64,000 nucleotides of DNA from JAICMB01 sp035295125 (GCA_035295125.1 DATGJP010000078.1:148958-212957), one strand, 5' to 3'. Shown: positions 35,901 through 44,903, counted from the stretch's first letter. The notes: generated by a model not told the origin, from the letters alone. A program made the numbers and translations.

Positions 35901-36008
35901 GATAAACGCGTCACGCTCCTCCGGCGCAACGCTGCTGGCGGATTCCAGCAGGCTCGTGACGCGCTTCCAGCGTTCCGGGTCCATGCGGGGTTCGCCGTTG
36001 CTTTTCAT
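32940..36008 (-). CDS. Membrane Ser/Thr protein kinase with C-terminal repeat domain (third of tandem trio)
   Basis: The 1022-residue protein has a complete Hanks-type kinase domain: a glycine loop LGAGGMGVV near 94-102, the ATP-binding Lys in FAAIKFL near 117, catalytic loop HRDIKPANI with HRD at 208-210, DFGLAKF, and MSPEQV in the activation segment. A short basic stretch and one membrane helix (about 375-395) follow. The rest (about 420-1022) is a predicted extracytoplasmic region with helical TPR-like repeats and an extra low-similarity domain before them. Such kinases couple an external or envelope signal to phosphorylation inside. It starts 7 bases after the previous kinase stop, so it is the last gene of the sigma-kinase operon. 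An in-frame ATG at 35984 is an alternative start. Confidence 0.9.
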   Translation of the reverse strand: MKSNGEPRMDPERWKRVTSLLESASSVAPEERDAFIMRECGGDEALEREVRSLLACKEEAGSFLERPAIEVEAGHDSIIESARKTGHYRLIEKLGAGGMGVVYKAEDVRLHRFAAIKFLLGDLTADPDSLNRFRREARASSALNHPNICTIYDVGDLDGRSFIAMEFLEGVSLKERISGKGLSIAELLPLAIEIADGLDAADQAGIIHRDIKPANIFVTKRHHAKILDFGLAKFRADQAEQQAPTETTGTFDQELTNSGSAIGTAAYMSPEQVRAEALDNRTDLFSLGVVLYEMAAGEAPFRGQSINEIFASILHYTPPPVSRLNPDVPPELERVIGKCLEKDRDLRYRHASEISADLLRISRVLIPSSSRRMRRAANVAAAAGAIALAVAGWGYFKLRGGASVPQTPERVVLADSITASSGEAGTNDPALRQMLATGLGPALTPLPDDRVTFTLARMRKPGSTPLSPEIAREICERAAIKAVIEPTLTVLGDSYQLQLRARNCATGEVLSEQQARTEHRNGLPDTMRKLAREFAPGLRRALVNIPPPQRLEEATTSSLEALKLFSLTFGMVAQKGVVEVFSLLKRAVEIDPQFASAYSKLGRDYDAAGEFALSQEAMKKAYSLRDGVSERENFFITYNYQRNVARNLETGRQTLEAWGTRFPSDWLPPDFLSGMIAMGSGRYESGVEAAKRAIALGPAGGAGAYYANLPRLYLHLMRPDDAEAAIRLANSRGLNHVWHYISGYFVRFLRGDRDGMLRFSVERRGKSADQGQFAFQEAGVAAYFGRMRDARTLAGQAIASADQAKLLERDAVFRGGVALWEAYAGNLAQAKEDANRALGSFRGRDSDFGPALALVLAGDTARGLAVAQKLNADFPEDTPIQFKYLPAIKGMAWLNQGAPDKAVAATLKGAEYDLAQSGVSIVAYYAVTDAVYIRGLAHLRANDYAAAAADFHNIIDHPGVVLSDITGALAHLQLARALRGAGQTEQSRTAYHRFLDIWKDADADLPVLKEAKAEAAHPPHSL

Positions 36009-36015
36009 CGTAGGC

Positions 36016-39000
36016 CTACTTCCCGGTTGCCGCTCGATCGAATCGAGCCGCTTCCGCCTTGGCTTGCTGCAGCAGCGGCAGTTCCGGGTCGGCGTCCTTC
36101 CAGGTTACGAGGAATCGCCCATACGCATCCTTGGCCTTGTCCGTCTGGCCGGATCCCGCCAGCGCACGCGCCAACTGCAAGTACGCCAAGGCGCCCGTAA
36201 TGTCGCTGAGCACCACACCGGGATGATCGACGATGCTCTGGAAATCCGCAGCCGCAGCCGCGTACTCTTTGGCGTGGGCATGCGCCAGTCCACGAACATA
36301 CACCGCATCCATCACTGCGTAAAACGCTACGTTGCTGACTCCCGTTTGCGCCAGATCGTACCCGGCTCCTTTCATGGTGGCGGCAACCGCCTTGTCAGGC
36401 GCGCCCCGATTCAGCCAGGCCATGCCTTCGACTGCCGGCAGGTATTTGAACTGAATCGAGGTATCCTCTGGGAACTCCGCGCCCCATGCTCGCTCCACGG
36501 CCAGGCCACGCGCTGTATCGCCTGCCAGAACCAGAGCCAGCGCGGGACCGAAATCGGAATCACGTCCATGAAAAGACCCGAGCGCACGATTTGCGTCTTC
36601 TTTCGCCTGAGCGGTGTTGCCGGCGTATGCTTCCCAGAGCGCGACGCCGCTCCGAAACAGGGCGGAGCGCTCGACGAGTTTGGCTTGATCGGCCGACGCG
36701 ATTGCCTGCCCGGCGAGTGTCCGCGCCTCGCGCAAGCGGCCGGAGTAAGCCGCGACGCCGGCCTCCTGGAAAGCAAAAAGTCCTTGATCATCCGACTTCC
36801 CGCGGCGTTCGGCCGCATAGCGCACCATCCCGTCGCGATCTCCCTTCAGGAATCGGACGTAGTAGCCGCTCGTATAGTGCCAAACATGGTGGAGGCCTCG
36901 GGCATTGGCCTGTCGAATGGCGGCCTCTGCGTCGTCGGGCCTCATGAGAAACAGATACAGGCGCGGCAAGTTGGAATAGTAAGCGCCGGCGCCCCCAACG
37001 GGGCCGACCGCGATAGCTCGCTTCGCGGCCTCGACTCCGTTTTCGTACTTCCCGGTTCCCATCGCGGTCAAACCGCTGAGAAAGTCGAGCGGCAGCCAGT
37101 CAGATGGGAATCGCCGGCTCCAGGCCTCGAGTGTCTGACGCCCCGTTTCCAGATTGCGCGCGACGTTGCGTTGGTAGTTGTACGTGATCAGGAAATTCTC
37201 GCGCTCGCTTACGCCTTCCCGAAGTGCATAAGCCTTCGTAATGGCATCCCGGCTGAAAGCGAATTCACCGACCGCGTCGTAGGCTCGGCCGAGTGTCGAG
37301 TGTGCGCTGGCAAACTGCGGATCGATTTCTATAGCCCGCTTCAACAGGGGAAAGGCCTCGACCACTCCTTTTTGGCCGACCACCGTATACGACAAGCTGT
37401 ATAGTTTCAACGCTTCGAGCGATGGAGTGGTGGCCTCCTCCAGGCGGAGCGGAGCCGGAATGTTGGCGAGCGCGGTTCCCAGGCCGGTCGCGAATTCCCG
37501 AGCCAGCTTGTCCATCGTCCCGAAGAGAACCTCACGCCGTTCCGCCCTGGCTTGCTGCTCGCTGATCACATCGCCTGTCGCGCAGTTTCTCGCCCGCAAC
37601 TGTACCAGATAGGAGTCACCAAGAACGGTCAGCGCTGGTTCGATAACCGCCTTGGCCGCCACTCGTTCACAGATTTCACGCGCGATTTCGGGGGACAACC
37701 GCGTGGAAGCTGGCTTGCGCATCCTGGCGAGCAGGTAGGTAATGCGGTCGTCCGGGATGGGCGTCAAAGCAGGTCCTAGTCCTGCCATTAGCGTCTGGCG
37801 GAGGACCCGGTCGTAGGTGGCGGCGTCGCCGGTCGATGCGGTGATAGGATCTGCGACAACGACGGGCTCCGGCGCTTTGGGCGTACTCGCAACACCGCGG
37901 AATTTGTAGTATCCCAGGCCCGCGGCAGCCAGCACCATTACGCAAGCTGCCGCCGCAACCATCGAAACTCGCGACATTTTTCGGGAAAGCGAGGGAAGCC
38001 GGCTTTGTGACATTCCATGCAAATCCGCCCGAATCTCGCTCGCGTGCTGATAGCGCGTTTCCCGGTCCTTATCGAGGCACTTAGCGATAATTCGTTCCAA
38101 TTCCGGCGGCGCTGCCGGATTCAAGCGCGAAACCGGCGGCGGCGTGTAATGCAGGATGGACGCGAAGATCTCATTGAGGCCTTGGCCGCGGAACGGGGCC
38201 TCGCCCGTTGCCATTTCATAGAGCACAACACCAAACGAGAACAGATCGGTGCGCGGGTCGAGCGGCTTCGCACCCACCTGCTCCGGCGACATGTAGGCGG
38301 CCGTCCCTATTGCACTACCCGCGTTAGTTAAGTCATGGTCGAACGCTGCGGTTGTCCCGCCTGGCGGCGGCCCGTCGGTCCGGTCTGTTCGGAATTTGGC
38401 CAATCCGAAATCGAGGATCTTGGCATGTTGGCGATCGGTGACAAAGATATTGGCGGGCATGATATCGCGGTGGATGATGCCGGCCTGGTCGGCGGCGTCG
38501 AGTCCGTCTGCGATTTCGATGGCGAGCGGCAGCAGCTCCGCGATGGGCAGCGCCTTGCCGGAGATTCGTTCCTTTAGCGAAACGCCCTCGAGGAACTCCA
38601 TCGAGATGAAGGAGCGCCCGTTGAGCTCTCCCACGTCATAAATGGTGCAGATATTCGGATGGTTGAGCGCCGAACCGGCGCGAGCTTCGCGGCGAAAACG
38701 GCTCAACAACTCCGGGTCTGCCGTCAAATTGCCGGAGAGAAACTTGATGGCGGCGAACCTGTGCAGCCGGAGGTCTTCGGCCTTGTAAACCACCCCCATA
38801 CCGCCGCTGCCGAGTTTCTCGATAAGACGATAGTTTCCGGTTGTGCTGGCGGATTCGATCATCGAGTCGCGGGCGGCTTCGACTTCGATGGCCGCACGCT
38901 CGAGGAAGCCCGCTGCGTCGTCCTTGCAGGCCAACAGCGACCGCACTTCGCGCTCGATTGCTTCGTCGCCCGCGCACTCACGAGCGATAAACGCCTCACG

Positions 39001-39081
39001 CTCGTGGGGCGGGACGCTGCTGATGGATTCCAGGAGGGCATCGATTCGTTTCCATCGATCGGGGTCCATTAACGCTTTCAT
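36016..39081 (-). CDS. Membrane Ser/Thr kinase homologue with HRDIM catalytic loop (second of trio)
   Basis: The 1021-residue protein is a paralogue of both neighbours along its whole length. The glycine loop (LGSGGMGVV), the Lys in FAAIKFL (K113), HRD (204-206) with Asp206, and DFGLAKF are all kept. The conserved Lys two residues after the catalytic Asp is Met208: the loop reads HRDIMPANIF, encoded by CAT at 38458-38460 on the plus strand, a single-base change from AAG to ATG. That Lys normally contacts the gamma-phosphate, so activity may be weak or lost. A membrane helix near 385-405 and a long repeat-rich C-terminal region follow. The start is 6 bases after the upstream kinase stop. An in-frame ATG at 39069 is possible. 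Confidence 0.88.
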   Translation of the reverse strand: MKALMDPDRWKRIDALLESISSVPPHEREAFIARECAGDEAIEREVRSLLACKDDAAGFLERAAIEVEAARDSMIESASTTGNYRLIEKLGSGGMGVVYKAEDLRLHRFAAIKFLSGNLTADPELLSRFRREARAGSALNHPNICTIYDVGELNGRSFISMEFLEGVSLKERISGKALPIAELLPLAIEIADGLDAADQAGIIHRDIMPANIFVTDRQHAKILDFGLAKFRTDRTDGPPPGGTTAAFDHDLTNAGSAIGTAAYMSPEQVGAKPLDPRTDLFSFGVVLYEMATGEAPFRGQGLNEIFASILHYTPPPVSRLNPAAPPELERIIAKCLDKDRETRYQHASEIRADLHGMSQSRLPSLSRKMSRVSMVAAAACVMVLAAAGLGYYKFRGVASTPKAPEPVVVADPITASTGDAATYDRVLRQTLMAGLGPALTPIPDDRITYLLARMRKPASTRLSPEIAREICERVAAKAVIEPALTVLGDSYLVQLRARNCATGDVISEQQARAERREVLFGTMDKLAREFATGLGTALANIPAPLRLEEATTPSLEALKLYSLSYTVVGQKGVVEAFPLLKRAIEIDPQFASAHSTLGRAYDAVGEFAFSRDAITKAYALREGVSERENFLITYNYQRNVARNLETGRQTLEAWSRRFPSDWLPLDFLSGLTAMGTGKYENGVEAAKRAIAVGPVGGAGAYYSNLPRLYLFLMRPDDAEAAIRQANARGLHHVWHYTSGYYVRFLKGDRDGMVRYAAERRGKSDDQGLFAFQEAGVAAYSGRLREARTLAGQAIASADQAKLVERSALFRSGVALWEAYAGNTAQAKEDANRALGSFHGRDSDFGPALALVLAGDTARGLAVERAWGAEFPEDTSIQFKYLPAVEGMAWLNRGAPDKAVAATMKGAGYDLAQTGVSNVAFYAVMDAVYVRGLAHAHAKEYAAAAADFQSIVDHPGVVLSDITGALAYLQLARALAGSGQTDKAKDAYGRFLVTWKDADPELPLLQQAKAEAARFDRAATGK

Positions 39082-39087
39082 GGCGCG

Positions 39088-42000
39088 CTACTTGCCCGCC
39101 AGGGCTCGATCAATTTGAGCCGTTTCCGCATTTGCTTGCTGCAGTAATGGGAGATCCGAGTCGGCGTCCTTCCAGATGTCGAGGAATCGATGATACATGG
39201 CCTTGGCCTTGTCCGTCGGGCCGGATCCCGCCAGCGCACGCGCCAACTGCAAATGGGCCAAGGCGCCGGTGATGTCGCTCAGCACGATCCCCGGGTGATC
39301 GACGATGCTCTGGAAGTCCGCGGCTGCTGCCGCATAATCCTTGGCGCGCATATGCGCCAGTCCGCGAATGTACACCGCATCCATCACCCCGTAGAACGCC
39401 TCGTAGCTGATTCCCGACTGGGCCAGATCGAAGGTTGCTCCTTTTAGGGTGGCGGCAACCGCCTTATCCGGAGAACCCTGATTCAGCCAAGCCATCCCTT
39501 CGACGGCGGGTACGTATTTGAACTGGATCGGCGTGTCGTCGGGAAAGTCCGCCGCAAGTTTATGAGCTACGCCCAAACCGTGCGTCGTATCGCCGGCAAG
39601 CACGAGCGCCAGCGCGGGGCCGAAATCCGAGTCGCGCCCGCGAAAAGTTGCCAGGGCGCGATTGGCGTTTTCTTTTGCTTGCGCCACTTCGCCGGCGTAC
39701 GCCTCCCAAAGCGCGACTCCACCACGAAATACGGCCGATCGCTCGTTGAGCTTAGCCTGATCGGCTAATCCGATCGCTTGCTCGGCAAGCGTCCGCGCTT
39801 CGCGCAGCCGTCCATAGTAAGCCATGACGCCGGCCTCCTGAAACGCGAACAGACCTTGATCGTCGGACTTCGACCGGCGTTCCACGCCGTAGCGGGCCAT
39901 ACCGTCCCGATCCCCTTTGAGGAAACGGACGAAGTATCCGGCGATATAGTTCGGCGCGAGGCGAAGGTCCAGGGCATTACCTTGGCGAACCGCGGCTTCG
40001 GCGTCATCGGGCCTCATGAGGTGCAAGTACAGGTAGGCCAGATTCCAATAGTAGTGTCCGTCCCGAGGGTTGAGTGCGATGGCGTGTTTGACGGCTTCAA
40101 CTCCCATCTCATACTTGCCCGATCCCTGGGCCGTCAGAGCGCTGAGTAGACTAAACGGCAGCGCCTCGGTTGGGTAACGCCGTGTCCATGCCTCGAGCGT
40201 TTGACGTCCGGTTTCGAGATTGCGCTCAAAGTTGCGTTGGTAGTTGTAGGTGATGAAGAAATTCTCCTGCTCGCTTACTCCTTCGCGCATTGAGTAGGAC
40301 TTCTTCATGGCCGCCTGGCTGAGAGCGAACTCCCCCATTTCGTCATAGTCGCGGCCTAAATAAGAATGCGCGCTAGCGAATTGCGGGTCGATCTCGACAG
40401 CACGGCGCAACAGTGAAATGGACTCAACGGCTCCCTTTTGTGCGGATGCGGAAACCGACAAGCTATAGAGTTTCAAAGCTTCGAGTGATGAGGTGGTCAC
40501 CTCCTGTAGGCTTTGGGGCGCGGGAAGGTTTCTTAATGCACTTTGGAGCGAGGGTACGAATTCCCGAGCCAGCTTATCCATAGCCCCCAATAGAACATCC
40601 CGTCGCTCCGCCCTCGCTTGCTTCTCGCCAAGAACATCGCCTGTCGCGCAGTTTCGCGCCCGCAGTTGTAAGAGGTAGGAGCCGCCTAGAGACGTCAGTG
40701 AAGGTTCGAGAACCGCCTTGGCCGCCACTCGTTCGCAGACTTCGCGTGCGACTTCGGCCGTTAGTGGAGTCGTAGCCGGTTTGCGCATTCGAGCGAGCGT
40801 GAAAGTAATCCGTTCGTCCGGAATCGGCGTCACGACCGGCCCCAGCCCTGCGGTAAGCGTCTGGCGAAGGACGCGGTCGTAAGCCGCAGCGTCGCCTGTC
40901 GTTGCCGTGATGGTATCCGCCACGACGACGAGTTCCTTCGCTTTGGGCGGACTCGAGACGGCGCGAAATTTGTAAAACCACAGGCCGGTGCCCGCAAGCG
41001 CGAGCCCTCCAGCTACGGCCGCCGCGACGAATCGACGAAACATCCCACGCGACGGCTGCGACCCGCGGCCTTGCAACATTAACTGCAAATCCGCCCGAAT
41101 CTCGCTCGCATGCTGATAACGATTCTCGCGGTCCTTCTCGAGGCACTTGCGGATGATTCGCTCCAGTTCCTGGGGCGCTGCCGGATTCAAGCGCGAAACC
41201 GGCGGCGGCGTGTGGTGCAGGATTGACGCGAAGATCTCGTGGATGCTTTGACCGCGGAACGGCGCCTCGCCCGTCGCCATTTCGTAGAGCACGACACCAA
41301 ACGAGAACAGATCGGTGCGCGGGTCGAGCAGCTTCGCTCCTACCTGCTCCGGAGACATGTAAGCAGCCGTGCCAATCGCGCTGCCGGGATTGGTCAATTC
41401 GTGGTCGAACGATGCGTTCGTCTCGACAGGCGCCGGACGGTTGACCTGGTAAGTCCCGGACTCGTCACTTCTGAACTTGGCCAGTCCGAAATCGAGAATT
41501 TTGGCGTGCTGGCGCGTGGTAACAAAGATGTTGGCGGGCTTGATGTCCCGATGGAGGATGCCGGCCTGGTCGGCAGCGTCGAGTCCGTCCGCAATCTCGA
41601 TGGCCAGCGTCAGTAGCTCTGCAATCGGTATCGGCTTGCCCGAAATACGCTCCTTGAGCGAAACGCCCTCGAGGAACTCCATAGCGATGAAGGAGCGTCC
41701 GTCGAGTTCGCCGACGTCATAGATGGTGCAGATATTGGGGTGGTTGAGTGCCGAACTGGCGCGGGCTTCGCGGCGGAAACGACTCAGCGAATCCGGGTCC
41801 GCGGTCAAGTTGCCGGAGAGAAACTTAATGGCCGCGAACCTGTGCAGCCGAACGTCTTCGGCCTTGTAAACCACTCCCATGCCGCCGCTGCCGAGTCTCT
41901 CGATCAGCCGGTAATGACCCGCGGTGCTTGCGGACCCCAGGATCGAATCGTTTGGGGCTTCGGTTTCGATCGCAGGACGCTCGAGAAAACTTCCAGCGTC

Positions 42001-42150
42001 CTCCTTGCAAGCCAAGAGTGACCGGACCTCGCGCTCGACCGCTTCGTCGCCCGCACACTCGCGGGCGATATAAGCGTCACGCTCTAAGGGAGGCAGGCTG
42101 TTCGCGGACTGGAGGAGCCTATCGACTCGTTTCCACTGGCCCGGGTTCAT
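39088..42150 (-). CDS. Membrane Ser/Thr protein kinase with C-terminal repeat domain (first of trio)
   Basis: I start at ATG 42150, which has GAGGTG a few bases upstream; a GTG at 42168 gives six more residues. The protein has 1020 residues. The glycine loop is at 86-94, Lys109 in FAAIKFL, HRDIKPANI with HRD at 200-202 and Lys204, DFG at 220-222, then MSPEQV. A membrane helix follows near 375-395 (VAAAVAGGLALAGTGLWF), then a long extracytoplasmic region with TPR-like helices. The activation segment carries a short insert (SGTYQVNRPAPVE) absent from the other two. It overlaps the 3' end of the sigma factor gene by 32 bases, so translation is probably coupled to it. Confidence 0.91.
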   Translation of the reverse strand: MNPGQWKRVDRLLQSANSLPPLERDAYIARECAGDEAVEREVRSLLACKEDAGSFLERPAIETEAPNDSILGSASTAGHYRLIERLGSGGMGVVYKAEDVRLHRFAAIKFLSGNLTADPDSLSRFRREARASSALNHPNICTIYDVGELDGRSFIAMEFLEGVSLKERISGKPIPIAELLTLAIEIADGLDAADQAGILHRDIKPANIFVTTRQHAKILDFGLAKFRSDESGTYQVNRPAPVETNASFDHELTNPGSAIGTAAYMSPEQVGAKLLDPRTDLFSFGVVLYEMATGEAPFRGQSIHEIFASILHHTPPPVSRLNPAAPQELERIIRKCLEKDRENRYQHASEIRADLQLMLQGRGSQPSRGMFRRFVAAAVAGGLALAGTGLWFYKFRAVSSPPKAKELVVVADTITATTGDAAAYDRVLRQTLTAGLGPVVTPIPDERITFTLARMRKPATTPLTAEVAREVCERVAAKAVLEPSLTSLGGSYLLQLRARNCATGDVLGEKQARAERRDVLLGAMDKLAREFVPSLQSALRNLPAPQSLQEVTTSSLEALKLYSLSVSASAQKGAVESISLLRRAVEIDPQFASAHSYLGRDYDEMGEFALSQAAMKKSYSMREGVSEQENFFITYNYQRNFERNLETGRQTLEAWTRRYPTEALPFSLLSALTAQGSGKYEMGVEAVKHAIALNPRDGHYYWNLAYLYLHLMRPDDAEAAVRQGNALDLRLAPNYIAGYFVRFLKGDRDGMARYGVERRSKSDDQGLFAFQEAGVMAYYGRLREARTLAEQAIGLADQAKLNERSAVFRGGVALWEAYAGEVAQAKENANRALATFRGRDSDFGPALALVLAGDTTHGLGVAHKLAADFPDDTPIQFKYVPAVEGMAWLNQGSPDKAVAATLKGATFDLAQSGISYEAFYGVMDAVYIRGLAHMRAKDYAAAAADFQSIVDHPGIVLSDITGALAHLQLARALAGSGPTDKAKAMYHRFLDIWKDADSDLPLLQQANAETAQIDRALAGK

Positions 42151-42733
42151 TGCCACCTCGAAGTTCACGCCACAGCCATGTCTTTGCAGTAATCCAATCG
42201 CGCGCCACGGTCCTGGGCGAGAGCTTCATCACTTCCGCAGTCTCTTCAACGCTGAGCCCTCCAAAGAAGCGCATTTCGACAATTTGAACTTTACGGTGAT
42301 CGAGGCGGGCCAATTCGTTAAGCGCGTCGTCGAGCGCAGTGATGTCGGGGAGGTTTTTAAGCGTCGCTGCCTCATTCAGGTTAATGTGCTGGAAACCAAC
42401 GCCGCGTTTCAAGTTGCGGCGCCGCGCCCGATCCACGAGGATGCGCCTCATCAACTGGGCTGAAACGGCGAAGAAGTGGGCGCGATCCTGCCACTGCATC
42501 CTCTTATAGTCCACGAGGCGGATATAGGCCTCGTTGACGAGGGCGGTCGCCTGAAGGCTGTGGCCCACCCGTTCGCGGTTCATGTATTGCCGGGCCAGGC
42601 GATGAAGCTCGGCATAGACGACGGGAATCAGGTCATCGAGGGCATGAGAATCCCCTTGACTCCAGGCACGCAGAAGCCCGCTTACGTCGGGAACGGCAGC
42701 GGGAGTCGCACTGGTAGTGGGATCTTGCACCAC
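42119..42733 (-). CDS. ECF-type sigma-70 family factor (acidobacterial/planctomycete type)
   Basis: The 204-residue protein starts at GTG 42733. Region 2 is visible around ELHRLARQYMNRERVGHSLQATALVNEAYIRL, with DRAHFFAVSAQLMRRILVDRARR. Region 4 has MRFFGGLSVEETAEVMKLSPRTVARDW, the helix-turn-helix that reads the -35 element. This build (long region 2.4/linker, TIGR02999-like) is usual for sigma factors encoded next to Ser/Thr kinases in Acidobacteria and Planctomycetes, where phosphorylation is thought to take the place of an anti-sigma factor. No zinc anti-sigma is encoded here, which fits. There is no ribosome-binding site, and a TATAAT box lies only 12 bases upstream, so the mRNA may be leaderless. 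Confidence 0.9.
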   Translation of the reverse strand: MVQDPTTSATPAAVPDVSGLLRAWSQGDSHALDDLIPVVYAELHRLARQYMNRERVGHSLQATALVNEAYIRLVDYKRMQWQDRAHFFAVSAQLMRRILVDRARRRNLKRGVGFQHINLNEAATLKNLPDITALDDALNELARLDHRKVQIVEMRFFGGLSVEETAEVMKLSPRTVARDWITAKTWLWRELRGGNEPGPVETSR

Positions 42734-42744
42734 GGATAGGGTCG

Positions 42745-42750
42745 ATTATA
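42745..42750 (-). promoter_or_regulatory. -10 box of the sigma-kinase operon
   Basis: A perfect TATAAT on the minus strand at 42750-42745 would start transcription near 42738, about five bases before GTG 42733. The -35 region at the usual distance (ATTTCC-like) is weak, as expected if an activator or another sigma helps. Together with the absent ribosome-binding site this suggests a leaderless transcript. Confidence 0.45.
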
Positions 42751-42840
42751 CCGTGAGGGCTCTTTTAGGAAATTTTCATGGCTGGGATGGCAGTTATTGA
42801 ACTCAGGCTGCGCCTAAGGACGCGGAGGGTTCCAAAAACC

Positions 42841-44886
42841 ATGACACGTAGATTCAACTTCAGAGTGTGGACCTTAATTTTCCTCAGCGCCTCGGCGGCC
42901 GCGGCGGATAATCGCTTAACCTTGATCGACTATCCAGGAGCTGGCAGCACGCAGGCTTGGGGCATTAACTCGCGGGGCGACATCGTCGGTTACTACACCG
43001 GCTCCGACAACAATACCCACGGGTTTTTATTGAACGGAGGCCACTTTTCGTCGATTAATTATCCTGGCGCGGCGGTTACGCTCGTCAATGGCATAAACGC
43101 GCAGGGAGACATTGTGGGGGAGTTCGGCGCGACGGCCGGCAGTCCACATCGAGGATTCCGGCTTGGAGCCGATGGTGTCTACACGGCTTTCGACTTCCCC
43201 GGCGCGACCACTACTTCGCTCATTGGGATCGATGCACGCGGCGAGATGGCCGGGCAGTACACTCTCGCTGACGGCGCTCGGCATTGCTTCCTGTGGGCCG
43301 CAGGAAGTATCACTAAGATCGACTATCCCGGAGCAAGTGCGACAGGCCCGATCGGCATCTCGCCATCAGGCGAAGTGGTGGGCGCCTACATGCTCAATGG
43401 CGTCGTTCACGGTTATGTCTACTCGACAGGCGGCGGGTTCACGACGATCAACTATCCCGCGGCCACATACACCAACGTTACCGGCCGGAACGCGTCGGGT
43501 GTCGTGGTGGGACGCTATCTGGATTCAGCAAGCGTCAGCCATGGGTACATCCTTTCCAACGGGCAATTCACCAGCGTCGATTATCCAGGTGCGTCCTTCA
43601 CGGGCTTGACGGCTATCGACCCGGCAGGAAACATCACTGGCCGTGCGACGGTGAATGGCGCGACGCATGGCTTCCTGCTCGCTTCTGCACAGGCCCCGCT
43701 GCAATACACGATCACCGATCTCGGTGTGGTCGGCGCCAACCCAGGACAGCCGTTTGCGGTAACGAATAACGGTTTGGTCGCCGGCGTGGTGGTGTCGGAC
43801 GCCGGGGTTTCGCACGCAGTGGTGTGGTCCGGCGGCAGCATGACCGACCTCGGCAGTCCAGGACTTAACAGCATCGCGTTTGGCATTAACGAGCGAGGCG
43901 TAGCGGTGGGGCAGGCCGAGATCAACGCCAACGATCCAAACGGCGAGGATTTCTGCGGCACACAAGCGTTGGGCCTTAAAGGAAGTGGCGCCACATGCGT
44001 GCCGTTCGCGGCCCGATTGGGGTCCATGCGAGCGCTACAGACGCTAGGTGGCTCGAACGGGGTTGCGCAAGCGATCAATGGGCGCGGACAGATCGCCGGG
44101 ACGGCGGAGAACACCACCGCCGATCCAACGTGTCCCGCCCCGCAAAAGTACCAATTCAAGCCGGTGCTCTGGCACGGCGAAGACGTCGAAGAGCTGCCGA
44201 CGGTGGGAGGCGACCAGAACGGTATCGCCCAAGGCATAAACGAGAATGGGCAGATTGTCGGCGGATCCGGCAACTGCGCCCCATACAATCCTGACTTCCT
44301 TCAATCCCTGCAGCCCCTGCACGCACTGTTGTGGGAAACCGGCCGCGTGATCGATCTCGGGAATCTCGGCGGCACGGGTCAGGTCCTTGGTCATTTTGCG
44401 CATACCATCAATAACAATGGCGAAGTGGTCGGTTACTCCGATGTCACGGGCGACATGGCCGTTCACGCATTCCGCTGGACCCGGAACTCCGGCATGCAGG
44501 ATCTCGGTACACTCGCCGAGGATGGTCATAGCGTCGGACTCGGAGTCAACGACCAGGGCGTCATAACCGGCGTCTCAATATCTCCCGATTTCAGCTCCAT
44601 CCGGGCGTTCGTGTGGCGCGGTGGCGCGATGACGGATCTCAATCAACTAGTCCCCTCGACCTCCGCCCTGTATCTACTGACAGCCTGTTCGGTGAATGCG
44701 CACGGCGAGATCACCGGCTTTGCAGTCGATTCGGATGGGAACACTCACGCATATCTGGCGACGCCTCTAGGCGCCGGCGACAATTCTGAGATGGGAGTAA
44801 ACACGTCGAAACTCTCCGAGGCAGCACGGGATCGGATGCGGCGCGTTGCCTCGGAACTCATGGCGCATAGAAAGATGAGCCGTTAG
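42841..44886 (+). CDS. HAF-repeat extracellular protein
   Basis: The start chosen is ATG 42841, with GGAGGG about 11 bases upstream and a signal peptide directly after it (FNFRVWTLIFLSASAAAADN); an in-frame ATG at 42778 would put the signal 21 residues in. The protein has 681 residues. It is built of repeats around G-I-N-x-x-G-x-I/V-V-G (WGINSRGDIVGYY, NGINAQGDIVGEF, GISPSGEVVGAY), and the second half carries ITDLGVVG- and DLGNLGG-type units typical of HAF repeats. The fold is probably a beta-propeller or repeat barrel outside the cell. Function is unknown. It diverges from the sigma-kinase operon and may share its regulation. Confidence 0.8.
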   Translation: MTRRFNFRVWTLIFLSASAAAADNRLTLIDYPGAGSTQAWGINSRGDIVGYYTGSDNNTHGFLLNGGHFSSINYPGAAVTLVNGINAQGDIVGEFGATAGSPHRGFRLGADGVYTAFDFPGATTTSLIGIDARGEMAGQYTLADGARHCFLWAAGSITKIDYPGASATGPIGISPSGEVVGAYMLNGVVHGYVYSTGGGFTTINYPAATYTNVTGRNASGVVVGRYLDSASVSHGYILSNGQFTSVDYPGASFTGLTAIDPAGNITGRATVNGATHGFLLASAQAPLQYTITDLGVVGANPGQPFAVTNNGLVAGVVVSDAGVSHAVVWSGGSMTDLGSPGLNSIAFGINERGVAVGQAEINANDPNGEDFCGTQALGLKGSGATCVPFAARLGSMRALQTLGGSNGVAQAINGRGQIAGTAENTTADPTCPAPQKYQFKPVLWHGEDVEELPTVGGDQNGIAQGINENGQIVGGSGNCAPYNPDFLQSLQPLHALLWETGRVIDLGNLGGTGQVLGHFAHTINNNGEVVGYSDVTGDMAVHAFRWTRNSGMQDLGTLAEDGHSVGLGVNDQGVITGVSISPDFSSIRAFVWRGGAMTDLNQLVPSTSALYLLTACSVNAHGEITGFAVDSDGNTHAYLATPLGAGDNSEMGVNTSKLSEAARDRMRRVASELMAHRKMSR

Positions 44887-44903
44887 GTTCTGTCGGATCA
44901 AAT

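Noticed and set aside
35758..37404. Long plus-strand frame of 548 codons opposite two kinase genes
   Set aside because: It is antisense to strongly conserved kinase sequence and has no family features.
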